DNA from: Terriglobia bacterium
Lineage (GTDB): Bacteria; Acidobacteriota; Terriglobia; Bryobacterales; Bryobacteraceae
Length of the DNA: 54,430 nucleotides
NCBI GenBank assembly: GCA_003175985.1
Contig: PSRJ01000401.1
Span: 1 to 54,430, forward strand
Direction of reading: 5' to 3'
Shown piece after piece: positions 40,601-47,022 of this stretch. How positions within the stretch are numbered: position 1 is the stretch's first letter; each line of letters opens with the position of its first letter. A program made the translations under genes and the position numbers. Below the pieces are notes generated by a model, which had not been told where the DNA came from, searched no databases, and saw nothing but the letters and a program-made list of their open reading frames with translations.

Positions 40601-40981
40601 TTCCGTGGTCAGGAGCGGGGCGCCCCCAGCAACCTCTATTGCCTCAGCCACCAATCCGATGCGGAGCTGAAAATCTATGCGAGCCACTTGCTGCACCTGC
40701 AGCTCAATGCGAGTGCGGATTTCGGTCTGGAAGCCCTGCCCCTCGGCCTTGACGTTGTAAACGCCTGGCAGCAGTGCCGGGAAAGTGTAATTGCCAGCGG
40801 TGTTGGTCGTCGCCTGGCGTATGAAATTGGTTTGCGGATTGGTGACGGTCACTGTGGCTCCCACCACGACGCCGCCGGTCGAATCCGTTACTTCGCCGGT
40901 GATTTCGCCGAAAGTCTGACTCAGAGACGGGAGAGCCAGCCCGCCTATCCAAAAACAGATCCCCAGAAACATCGCACGCAT
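37631..40981 (-). CDS. Oar-like TonB-dependent receptor with carboxypeptidase-regulatory domain
   Basis: The third receptor of this kind has 1116 residues: signal peptide (to about residue 22), carboxypeptidase-regulatory domain (GEVTDSTGGVVVGATVTVTN, about 27-105), plug with ELPLNGRNFLQLVGLSPNVN and NYYTLDGVANTD (about 140-210), and a long barrel ending in Phe (LQFSLKLLF). The ATG at 40981 follows AAGGGGGTGTTTGC. It lies 96 nt downstream of the diheme cytochrome and the PQQ dehydrogenase on the same strand, so it may supply or bind the dehydrogenase's substrate or cofactor metal; this is an inference from gene order. Confidence 0.88.
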   Translation of the reverse strand: MRAMFLGICFWIGGLALPSLSQTFGEITGEVTDSTGGVVVGATVTVTNPQTNFIRQATTNTAGNYTFPALLPGVYNVKAEGQGFQTEIRTRIELQVQQVARIDFQLRIGLVAEAIEVAGGAPLLTTENATVGTVIENRSIVELPLNGRNFLQLVGLSPNVNATFADGGAATSRQGGDRASQNFSVAGMRREFNYYTLDGVANTDVDFNTYAFLPSVDALQEFKVQTGVYSAEFGHEATQVNVSTKSGTNEYHGTLFDFIRNNDLDARPFGFTTRVPVSAPFKWNQYGFTLGGPVQIPKLFKGKNRVFFLSNYEGFRLRNQTQVLYSTPPVAMRNGDFSQVLPNTRVIDPLNNQPFPGNMIPAARFDRAALGLLEFYPTPNISGAGLSNNYLSLQNNKTDKDQFTQRIDFVESSKSSWFGRYSWQDDSQVQPALYLNGHTLAVTVKQAMLGNTRILAPNLVNEFRFGYSGFYNDYANELQFKRDPIKEFGIGLIDPAPVAWGTPGLTILGFSGFGDDVNGPFVVYDHTFQWIDNLSWTRGTHSIKMGIEIRRDRFNQTGNQNARGVLTIDNPASGYGFADYMLGLVTRTQDAGSLAISQFRATSQAYFVADTWKVKPNLTIDYGLRYELTPPWTDKGGSLMNIWFPAGFGSQPNLHPCYVRVGSGDFYENTLTRFDPAICVTRDGRLGDRLVQTDYLNFAPRLGIAWSPTPKLTIRAGAGIFYVQDTGNPRFDMSRNIQGRITSTANIQTHNLTFESPFTGGSANVCGVAVPPFVCVTAPQGLANDPRRRTPYSEQYELNIQRQLAANMVVEIGYLGTQGHRLERLISYNLPAPAPTGSVTSRSPAPEFGNIQYMAGVVNSNYHALSAKVTRRMSGGLTFLSGYTFSKSIDDGSGIRVLGTDQLKPQDGTCVSCERGLSIFDTRHRFVSSVLYSLPFGEGRRHLNNSVARGILGNWQLSSIFTVSTGFPLNIAAGADRSNTGHGYDRPNGVPGTSLSLDADQRSTGKWFNIQAVALQPLGTYGNLSRNPLIGPGIFDVDFSTLKNFKFTERKSLQFRFEAFNVLNHPNFGDPNTTLSNSVLNSSGIPVPGSGAFGTIRSTRAGIDMRELQFSLKLLF

Positions 40982-41077
40982 GCAAACACCCCCTTGTCGC
41001 CCATGCCAGGACGCTTAGTCGATGGCACGGTATCAGACCGCGAGGCCGGCTGCAAGCATGCTCGCTGCTTCTCGCAG

Positions 41078-41962
41078 TTACTGATCGTCTCCACGCGGCG
41101 GACCGCCCCGGCCGCCTGCCGGAGGCGGCTTCATCCCCTGCCGGGTCAGGAATGCAAGCAAATCTTTGAACTCCGCCGGGGTAAGGCGTTTGTCATAGTC
41201 AGTGGGCATGAGGCTCTTAGCCTCAATATCGACACGGCGCACCCTGGCCCGGTCGAACGAATGAAGCCGTTGATCGTTTCCGATTATCTGCAGGGAGTAT
41301 CCGTCCTGGTTCAGCAAGATGCCATCGATTACTTTTCCATCGGCGGTGGTGACGTGCACGGGCAAGTAGCTGTCCATGGGCGGCAAAGATTTCAGATGGG
41401 CTCCGCCACTGTCGTATTCGTGGTGCTGCGCCTTAGTGAGCGCATCGGCAATCGTGCTGGCTTTGCGCGTGGCAGCGATGTTGTTCAAGTCGGGCGCGGT
41501 GAGTCCGCCCTTGCCTCCCAGCATGTGACAAGTGCCGCACTGGCCTTTGCCCCAGAAGATCTGCTCGCCGTGCGCCGCATCTCCGGGCAACGGGTTGTCA
41601 ATCGCCGTCCCGCGCAACGCGTGGATATAGGTAGTGATCTTCCAGATTTCATCTTGCGAAAGGTTCTGCGGGCCCATTGGCGTCCCTGTGACGCCGTTCC
41701 TGATGGTATTGAAAACTTGCGCATCGCCAGCGCCAAAATCTGTCCGGTCGCCGGATACGAGGGCCGGTCCAATCTCGCCGGCGGCGCCATTAGGTCCATG
41801 GCAGCCCGTACACTTTTGAGCGTAGAGGCTCTCGCCCTCGTGAATAGCCTCGGGTTTGCCCTGAAACGGATTCACGGGCCCCGGCGCACCGCCGCGCTGG
41901 GCGAGAATCGGACGAAACGTACAGAGCAGAAGGCAAACTGCCATTGCCAATGCTGAGTTCAT
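41078..41962 (-). CDS. Diheme cytochrome c, partner of the PQQ dehydrogenase
   Basis: This 294-residue exported protein has a signal peptide (to about residue 21) and two cytochrome c domains with heme motifs C51-T-G-C54-H55 and C142-G-T-C145-H146, followed by a C-terminal beta-rich region (about 185-260; VHVTTADGKVIDGILLNQDG, DQRLHSFDRARVRRVD) of the type fused to hemes in Verrucomicrobia and Planctomycetes. The distal ligand of heme 1 is probably the Met in GTPMGPQNLS. Its start overlaps the PQQ-dehydrogenase stop by four bases (ATGA), so it is the obvious electron acceptor. The receptor gene follows after 96 nt. Confidence 0.87.
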   Translation of the reverse strand: MNSALAMAVCLLLCTFRPILAQRGGAPGPVNPFQGKPEAIHEGESLYAQKCTGCHGPNGAAGEIGPALVSGDRTDFGAGDAQVFNTIRNGVTGTPMGPQNLSQDEIWKITTYIHALRGTAIDNPLPGDAAHGEQIFWGKGQCGTCHMLGGKGGLTAPDLNNIAATRKASTIADALTKAQHHEYDSGGAHLKSLPPMDSYLPVHVTTADGKVIDGILLNQDGYSLQIIGNDQRLHSFDRARVRRVDIEAKSLMPTDYDKRLTPAEFKDLLAFLTRQGMKPPPAGGRGGPPRGDDQ

Positions 41963-43623
41963 GGATTGACCTCCTGCAAACCGAAAGCGAACACATTCGT
42001 GCCGGATGCGATTGCGAAGAATTGCTCATTATCTACGCTGTACGTGATGGGACTCGCGGTGATGAGGTCTCCCGTATTGAAGTGCCATAGCGGCTTGCCG
42101 CTTTTTGCATCGAGTACGGTGACCTGTCCGAACTGCTCGGGTGTGAACACGATTCCGCCAGCCGTCGATAGCAAGCCGGGGCCATAATGATTCGACCGGA
42201 CAGGCTTGTACTCCCAGACTTTCTTGCCGGTAGTCGCATCGAGCGCACGCACATAGGCTTGCCACGGGGCGTTCGCTGCCTCGATGTACCCCGTCCCGGC
42301 ATCGGGGTTGGTGCTCGACGTGATGAAGTTGACACCGCAGCCTTCCGCGACGGTAACGTAAAAATACTTGGTGTCGGGACTGTAGGTTGGCGCTGGCCAG
42401 TTCGTTGCGCCGGCAGTGGACGGGCAGGTCGTTGTCCCGCGCACCGATGGGTCGTGACCCGGGATCACAATCGGCTGTCCCTTCGAGTCAAGACCGTCCG
42501 CCCAGTCCAGCTTACTCACGAACGGAGTACCGAGCAGATACTCACCGTTGGTGCGGTCAAGAACGTAGTAGAAGCCGTTGCGATTTGCCTGAAGCAGCAG
42601 CTTACGGGTCTGCCCTTTGATTGCGGCGTCCACCAGCACCAGTGTTTCGGTTGAGTCCCAGTCATGAGTATCGTGCGGCGTATTCTGGAAATACCAGACC
42701 AGCTTTCCCGTGTCGGGATTGATCGCCACAATGCACTCGGTGCAGAGATTATCGCCGGGACGCTCGAAACCAGTCCATTGCGGGTTCGGCTGTCCGGTAC
42801 CGAAATAAAGAAGGTTGAGTTCCGGGTCGTATGAGCCGCTCATCCACATAGGACCGCCTTGTGGTTTGGCGCCGCCCCAGGTTTCTGCGCCCGGTTCGCC
42901 AGGGTTCGGGACCGCGGACCAGGTCCAGGCATACTTGCCGGTTTCCGCGTCGAACGCCTGAATGAAACCGTTGGGCCGATTGCCCGCGACGATCACCTTA
43001 CCGCGGACAATCGTAGGCGCAGCCCCGGAAATGACATAGCCTCCCTCCGATTTCACCTCCCAGCGGACGCCGCCGTTGCGCGCATCGAGCGCCACAAGAT
43101 GGCTGTCGGATGTCACCATGTAGACCTTGTCGTTGTAAACCGCGGTGCCGCGCTGCGCCGTTGCGGAAGCAGGGGGGCGCTGATATTTCCAGATGATATT
43201 GCCGGTGCGCGCGTCAATCGCATCCACTCGATTGAATTGCGAGATATACATAACGCCGTTCATCACGACGGGCGTTTGCTCCATCCCGCTGGCGCCGTCC
43301 ACATGATAGACCCATTTCGCCTGAAGCCGCTTGGCGTTCGCGGCGGTAACCTGTTTGAGCGGAGAGTAGCGCTGTCCGTTGTCTGTGCCGCTATATGCGG
43401 GCCAGTCCTTCGGGTCAGGCTTCTGAGCCATGGCGCCGATTATGGCGCCGGAGAGCAAGAGCCCGGTGATGGTTCGAAACGCCGCCCCTCTGGCAGGATG
43501 CTGAAAAAGGCGTTGGCAGGCTGAATGCCTGCCCCACCGAGGCTGGCAGACTGTTGATCCTTGGTGGTGGCGCAGGTGGGTTCGCCTGCGAGTTTCGATT
43601 GAGGGATCATTCCCGATCATCAC
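41959..43623 (-). CDS. PQQ-dependent alcohol-type dehydrogenase with D-W-D active-site pattern
   Basis: This quinoprotein dehydrogenase propeller (about 554 residues from the chosen start) shows typical blade motifs WPAYSGTDNGQRYSPLKQVT, NRVDAIDARTGNIIWKY, YDPELNLLYFGTGQPNP and YVRALDATTGKKVWEYKP. The active-site stretch is NTPHDTHDWDSTE: the first Asp of DWD fits the catalytic Asp, and an Asp two residues later is what lanthanide-dependent (XoxF-like) enzymes carry where Ca-type MxaF has Ala. It lacks its own cytochrome domain; the diheme cytochrome overlaps its stop by ATGA. The start is uncertain: GTG 43623 has GGAGG 9-10 nt upstream, ATG 43674 does not. Residues before the hydrophobic segment FRTITGLLLSGAIIGAMAQ are encoded by an intergenic-type repeat. 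Confidence 0.8.
   Translation of the reverse strand: MMIGNDPSIETRRRTHLRHHQGSTVCQPRWGRHSACQRLFQHPARGAAFRTITGLLLSGAIIGAMAQKPDPKDWPAYSGTDNGQRYSPLKQVTAANAKRLQAKWVYHVDGASGMEQTPVVMNGVMYISQFNRVDAIDARTGNIIWKYQRPPASATAQRGTAVYNDKVYMVTSDSHLVALDARNGGVRWEVKSEGGYVISGAAPTIVRGKVIVAGNRPNGFIQAFDAETGKYAWTWSAVPNPGEPGAETWGGAKPQGGPMWMSGSYDPELNLLYFGTGQPNPQWTGFERPGDNLCTECIVAINPDTGKLVWYFQNTPHDTHDWDSTETLVLVDAAIKGQTRKLLLQANRNGFYYVLDRTNGEYLLGTPFVSKLDWADGLDSKGQPIVIPGHDPSVRGTTTCPSTAGATNWPAPTYSPDTKYFYVTVAEGCGVNFITSSTNPDAGTGYIEAANAPWQAYVRALDATTGKKVWEYKPVRSNHYGPGLLSTAGGIVFTPEQFGQVTVLDAKSGKPLWHFNTGDLITASPITYSVDNEQFFAIASGTNVFAFGLQEVNP
43490..43620. repeat. Hairpin-bearing intergenic repeat at the 5' end of the PQQ-dehydrogenase gene
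   Basis: The segment contains two short hairpins: GGCAGGC-TGAAT-GCCTGCC (43515-43533) and CGCAGG-TGGGTTCG-CCTGCG (43571-43590). The text (CGGTGGGGCAGGCATTCAGCC on the minus strand, followed by TGCC and CAACGCC) has the style of dispersed intergenic repeats in Acidobacteriota genomes, and the encoded amino-acid stretch is low in hydrophobic residues and rich in His, Arg and Gln. Only one copy lies in the window, so the repeat nature is from recognition, not from a second copy here. Confidence 0.5.
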
Positions 43624-43691
43624 TGATTGTCGCCTCCTGCGCCCGGCTGATAGTATGGCGTACTCCGGTTTCATGAAATTTTATCGCAACC

Positions 43692-44456
43692 TCATAATCC
43701 GATGAAGTGGAAGCGCCCCCGCTCACGGAAGCCCAATGAGCAATAAAACTCAAGCAGGCGGCCGTCGTCGCAGCGCGCAAAGAGACCGCATTCGGCAATA
43801 CCAGAGCGATACAGACTGTCAATTACAGCCAGTACACAGGATCGAGCGAACCCTTTGCCGCGCCAGGCGGGGTCCGTAACCACGCCGCCAATCTGGGCAT
43901 ACGCGACCTCGGGAATTATGAAATTGACGGCCGCGGCAGAAACCAATTCGCCGGAATGGCCTCGAAACCCAAAGCAATGGCCAAACTGGTGCATGGCGGA
44001 GGCCCAGAACCGCATCTGGTGCTTCCGGTAGAACGAACTCAGCTCATCGGCACTTGTGATTTCGATTGCGGTGGTCTCAATCGAGGGAGCCGTCGCCCGC
44101 GTCATCCAGACATCCTCCTGAGTTTCAGACGCGGCCCAATCCGCCGCTAATGCCGGCTCGCCGCCGTACAAGGCAAGCAGAGATTCCGGAGCGGCGCTCT
44201 CACGCGGCCGATCGATCAGTTCGCGCGCGGTTTCAGGATCGGTGGAAATCAGCGATAGTACCGGCATTTCAAAGCCTCGGAACAAGGCGGCTACTCCAAC
44301 TACCGCGCCGTTGTCCCCGGCGACCCAAAAGGAAGTGTGCGGGAGGAGAGGCGCGCTCCCATCGCCGAGCAGGAGCAGCGCATTTGGAAATGCCCGGACC
44401 AGGTGAGCGCGAAGATCCGGATCTGGCAGTTCAGGACGCGAGACCCGCAGCGGCAA
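43692..44456 (-). CDS. GNAT-family N-acetyltransferase
   Basis: This 254-residue protein has a C-terminal GNAT fold with the acetyl-CoA-binding motif A (IGGVVTDPAWRGKGFARSC, about residues 189-207; RGKGFA is the pyrophosphate loop), preceded by a less conserved N-terminal half. The start is a TTG at 44456, the first possible start, which overlaps the radical SAM gene by 26 nt; a later start would cut into the N-terminal domain. Overlap and strand place it in the minus-strand arm of the RiPP-like cluster, where it could acylate a modified peptide or confer self-protection; this role is inferred. The PQQ-dehydrogenase gene follows on the same strand. Confidence 0.82.
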   Translation of the reverse strand: MPLRVSRPELPDPDLRAHLVRAFPNALLLLGDGSAPLLPHTSFWVAGDNGAVVGVAALFRGFEMPVLSLISTDPETARELIDRPRESAAPESLLALYGGEPALAADWAASETQEDVWMTRATAPSIETTAIEITSADELSSFYRKHQMRFWASAMHQFGHCFGFRGHSGELVSAAAVNFIIPEVAYAQIGGVVTDPAWRGKGFARSCVLAVIDSLYRSGIAECGLFARCDDGRLLEFYCSLGFRERGRFHFIGL

Positions 44457-46041
44457 CGGAATCTTCTTTCGTCAGCAAACAGCTATCGAGGCACACCGAA
44501 GCGAATTCCACCTGTACCAGAAAGACCCTCATTTGCTCCTCGAAGCGGGTTTCCAGTTCGCCGGCATCCGCCAAGCCGATTAAGGCGAGGAAGTGCTCGC
44601 AGTAGACTTGCTGCGCCAAATCGAGCGCATTACTCAGAGCGCCAACAGGTTCTCCATGCCGTACCCGTCGCGCAATTTCGGCTTTGGAGCTCCGCATGGC
44701 GCAGTCCAGGCGGCGAATCGAATCATCGTAGAACCAGGTGTGCCGCGCGACTTGCCAGACCCGCCGGTCAACAAAACGGTAACCGTAGACATCGTCAAGC
44801 TCTCCATCGGAACGGTACAAGCCTTCCTCGATCAGTTGCGAGCGAATCACGGTTCCTGGAAAGACCTGCAATTTCGTGATATAGCGATCCCAAGTGGCGT
44901 GATCGATCCGGCGCAGGAACAGAGCACTGGTGCGAAGCTCTTCCAGCGTCATGCGAGGGTCGAACATGATGAAACCGCTGGCATCGTAACATATCGCGTG
45001 CTCGCGGAGAATTTGAATGGCGTCTTCCGTGCGGCCTGTCGAGTTCTGCTTATTGTAAGCCTGCAGAATGCGGTCTACGCCTGTTTCAATCCCAACTTCG
45101 ACTGACGAGAGACCGGTAGCGGCCAGGCGGGGCATCAAATCGGCATTAGCGAGGATCGCCTCGGCGCGGCTCATCAGATAGTACGGTGTACGAAGGCCGC
45201 GGGCTTCGAGCTCATCCAGAAATTCGGCCGTCCACCGGCGTGCCTGGGGCGACGCGCCGAGGAAGATCACGTCCTGAAATTGAATCATGGGGTGGACGCC
45301 GGGCCGGCCGATATAGCGCCGTATGAGATCCTCCATCTCATCGGCGACCTGCTTGGGGCTGCGGCGTCTCCACACGACTCCACCGCCCAGACGCAGAAAA
45401 GTGTTCGCGGTGCAGAAAGTACATTTGTGCGTGCAACCGCGGCCCGTCAGGAGCGAGACGGCCACTGGGCGGCCGGCCTGGATCGCGAGCTCGACGGTAT
45501 CTTTGTGCGGCCAGGGTAACGCATCCAGGTCCTCAATCGCGCGTCGCGCGCCGCCGTCGAGGATCGATCCGTCCGTGTCGCGTGTTACGGCGCCGGAGAT
45601 TAGGCCGGTGGCTCTCCCGGACACGACGCGTTGAACGATCTCCTGAATAGTCTTCTCGCCTTCGCCGGCTACCACGGCATTGACGCTGGCATGTTTTTCC
45701 AGGATAGGCCGCGCCAGAAAAGTCGCGTGCTCACCACCCAGGACGCGGTAGATGTCGGGGCGCTGCGCCGCTACTCCGTCCGCGATGGCCACACAGTGCC
45801 TGTAGTCTGCGAAAGAATGCAAAGAGATGCCCAGCACGGCGGGCGAAATCTCGAGCACACAGCGAACCACGTCTTCATCCTGTAGTTGAAAGGTGAAGGC
45901 ATCGAGGACCATCACGCGATAACCCGCCTGGCGGAGGGACGCGCTGATGAAGCCGACGCCCAGGGAATCCTCAACCAACGCGTCGGGCGGCACTGCGGAG
46001 GGGGCCCAGGGACGGACCAGGAGGCAATCCGGCCGTGACAT
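44431..46041 (-). CDS. Radical SAM enzyme with B12-binding-like N-terminal domain
   Basis: This 536-residue protein has an N-terminal Rossmann-like cobalamin-binding-type domain (about residues 5-140; GVGFISASLRQAGYRVMVLD, RVLGGEHATFLARP, VVAGEGEKTIQEI) and a radical SAM domain with the iron-sulfur motif C203-T-H-K-C207-T-F-C210, followed by SVEVGIETGVDRILQAYNKQ and FIMFDPRMTLEELR. The DxHxxG motif for the base-off cobalamin ligand is not seen, so cobalamin binding is uncertain. A C-terminal helical region (about 420-536) ends in a Cys pair (SVCLDSC). It starts 3 nt after the stop of the decapeptide-repeat gene and overlaps the GNAT gene, so all are in one operon with a precursor peptide. Modification of that peptide is the likely role. 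Confidence 0.85.
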   Translation of the reverse strand: MSRPDCLLVRPWAPSAVPPDALVEDSLGVGFISASLRQAGYRVMVLDAFTFQLQDEDVVRCVLEISPAVLGISLHSFADYRHCVAIADGVAAQRPDIYRVLGGEHATFLARPILEKHASVNAVVAGEGEKTIQEIVQRVVSGRATGLISGAVTRDTDGSILDGGARRAIEDLDALPWPHKDTVELAIQAGRPVAVSLLTGRGCTHKCTFCTANTFLRLGGGVVWRRRSPKQVADEMEDLIRRYIGRPGVHPMIQFQDVIFLGASPQARRWTAEFLDELEARGLRTPYYLMSRAEAILANADLMPRLAATGLSSVEVGIETGVDRILQAYNKQNSTGRTEDAIQILREHAICYDASGFIMFDPRMTLEELRTSALFLRRIDHATWDRYITKLQVFPGTVIRSQLIEEGLYRSDGELDDVYGYRFVDRRVWQVARHTWFYDDSIRRLDCAMRSSKAEIARRVRHGEPVGALSNALDLAQQVYCEHFLALIGLADAGELETRFEEQMRVFLVQVEFASVCLDSCLLTKEDSVAAAGLAS

Positions 46042-46043
46042 GA

Positions 46044-46733
46044 TTACTCGCGCTTGCCAGGGTCTTCCTGCTGGCGGCGGCGCGCCTCTTCGGCGATGGA
46101 ACCTGCCCGTGTGGAGATTTCGCCGGCAAGACTGCGTACACGATCGAGCGCAGCCTCGACGAGCTCCGGATTGTTCAGGCCCTGCAGCGAGCCGGCCAAT
46201 GTCTCCAGCGAGTGTACAAGCACGGGTTTGTAGTAGGACTCGACGGGAGCATCGCGGATTGCGGCCACCGCTTTGGCGACGTCCTGTACCGCGGCGGCTT
46301 TGGCGACATTCTGCACCACGGCGGACGCCTTGGCGATGTCCTGCACGGCAGCCGCGGCTTTGGCTGCCTCGTGAACCGCGGCGGCAGCCTTGGCCACGTC
46401 CTGGATCGACGAGACGACCTGTTTGATGTCGGAGAGCGCGGCAGAAGCCTTGGCGACATCGCGGACGGCTTCCGCGGCGTTCGGCACGTCCGCGACCGCG
46501 GAAAGGCCGGCGGCCACTTCCTGCATAGCGGCCACGGCTTTAGCGACGTCTTGGACCACAGCCGCGGCCTTGGCCACATCCTGCACCGCGGCAACCGCTT
46601 TCGCCACGTCCTGCACGGCCGCCGCGGCCTTCGCTACATCTTGCACGGCGGCTACGGCTTTGGCGACGTTCCGGAGCGCGTCGACCGTAACGTCGATTTC
46701 ACCGCCAGCCGGTTTTCGGATCTCTTCGCTCAC
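46044..46733 (-). CDS. Alanine-rich protein built of 14 decapeptide repeats
   Basis: This 229-residue protein starts at GTG 46733 with AAAGGAG 7 nt upstream. Residues 1-22 are acidic/polar; residues 23-161 are 14 tandem copies of a ten-residue unit, consensus VAKAVAAVQD (one copy has nine residues); residues 162-229 form a charged helical tail (HSLETLAGSLQGLNNPELVE, EEARRRQQEDPGKRE). The repeats should form a long amphipathic helix with Lys and Asp/Gln on one face and Ala/Val on the other. It has no signal peptide or catalytic motif. It sits between a precursor peptide gene and the radical SAM gene (3 nt away), so a scaffold, carrier or membrane-surface role in peptide maturation is possible. 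I know of no named family. Confidence 0.8.
   Translation of the reverse strand: MSEEIRKPAGGEIDVTVDALRNVAKAVAAVQDVAKAAAAVQDVAKAVAAVQDVAKAAAVVQDVAKAVAAMQEVAAGLSAVADVPNAAEAVRDVAKASAALSDIKQVVSSIQDVAKAAAAVHEAAKAAAAVQDIAKASAVVQNVAKAAAVQDVAKAVAAIRDAPVESYYKPVLVHSLETLAGSLQGLNNPELVEAALDRVRSLAGEISTRAGSIAEEARRRQQEDPGKRE
46251..46667. repeat. 30-bp tandem coding repeat (14 units)
   Basis: Fourteen imperfect units of 30 bp (one of 27 bp) encode the decapeptide repeats of the protein above. On the plus strand each unit contains text like GCGGCCTTGGC(G/C)ACGTCCTG. Some neighbouring units are nearly identical and others diverged, which points to repeated duplication and unequal exchange. Confidence 0.85.
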
Positions 46734-46775
46734 AGGGGCACTCCTTTCCGATGAATGTCAGTGTAGTCCAATTTT

Positions 46776-46806
46776 TCAAAGCGGGAACGGACTCGCCACG
46801 CTTTGA
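46776..46806 (-). other. Hairpin between precursor gene and downstream operon genes
   Basis: On the minus strand TCAAAGCG and CGCTTTGA (8-bp arms) flank a 15-nt loop. It lies in the 104-nt gap between the stop of the 34-residue precursor gene and the ribosome site of the decapeptide-repeat gene. No U-tract follows on the minus strand (AAAAATT), so it may be a processing or stability element that lets the precursor message accumulate over the enzyme genes. Confidence 0.4.
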
Positions 46807-46837
46807 GTGCAACCGGGTCCGCCCCGCTTCGAGCGTC

Positions 46838-46942
46838 TCACTTGTTGCGCAGAGACGAATCGTATCCGCCCAGACCACAAGAGCGGCATCCGACCGCAAT
46901 CGGTGCAGTCTTGGTGTAATCGAAGGTAGGTGTGTTGTTCAC
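46838..46942 (-). CDS. Putative RiPP precursor peptide A (34 residues)
   Basis: GTG at 46942 is preceded by AAAGGAGAAACGAC, an excellent ribosome site. The peptide has a leader of about 16 residues (MNNTPTFDYTKTAPIA) and a C-terminal part VGCRSCGLGGYDSSLRNK with C19 and C22. The C-terminal part matches that of the plus-strand peptide at 49628 (GCRxCGLxGxDxxLR), while the leaders differ, which is the pattern of a modified core after a variable leader. It lies 80 nt downstream of the permease and upstream of the repeat protein, radical SAM and GNAT genes on the same strand. A longer in-frame reading upstream is rejected because it overlaps the permease gene in another frame. The modification and role are unknown. 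Confidence 0.8.
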   Translation of the reverse strand: MNNTPTFDYTKTAPIAVGCRSCGLGGYDSSLRNK

Positions 46943-47022
46943 GTCGTTTCTCCTTTCCACCGGTTTTTCCGATGACTGAAATGGGAGTGGCGCAATCGTG
47001 GCCGTGCGTTTCACTGGCGCGC

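Noticed and set aside
46251-46667. Regular 30-bp repeats that could suggest a CRISPR array or satellite.
   Set aside because: The units are contiguous without spacers, in frame, and encode a consistent decapeptide with a good start and ribosome site.
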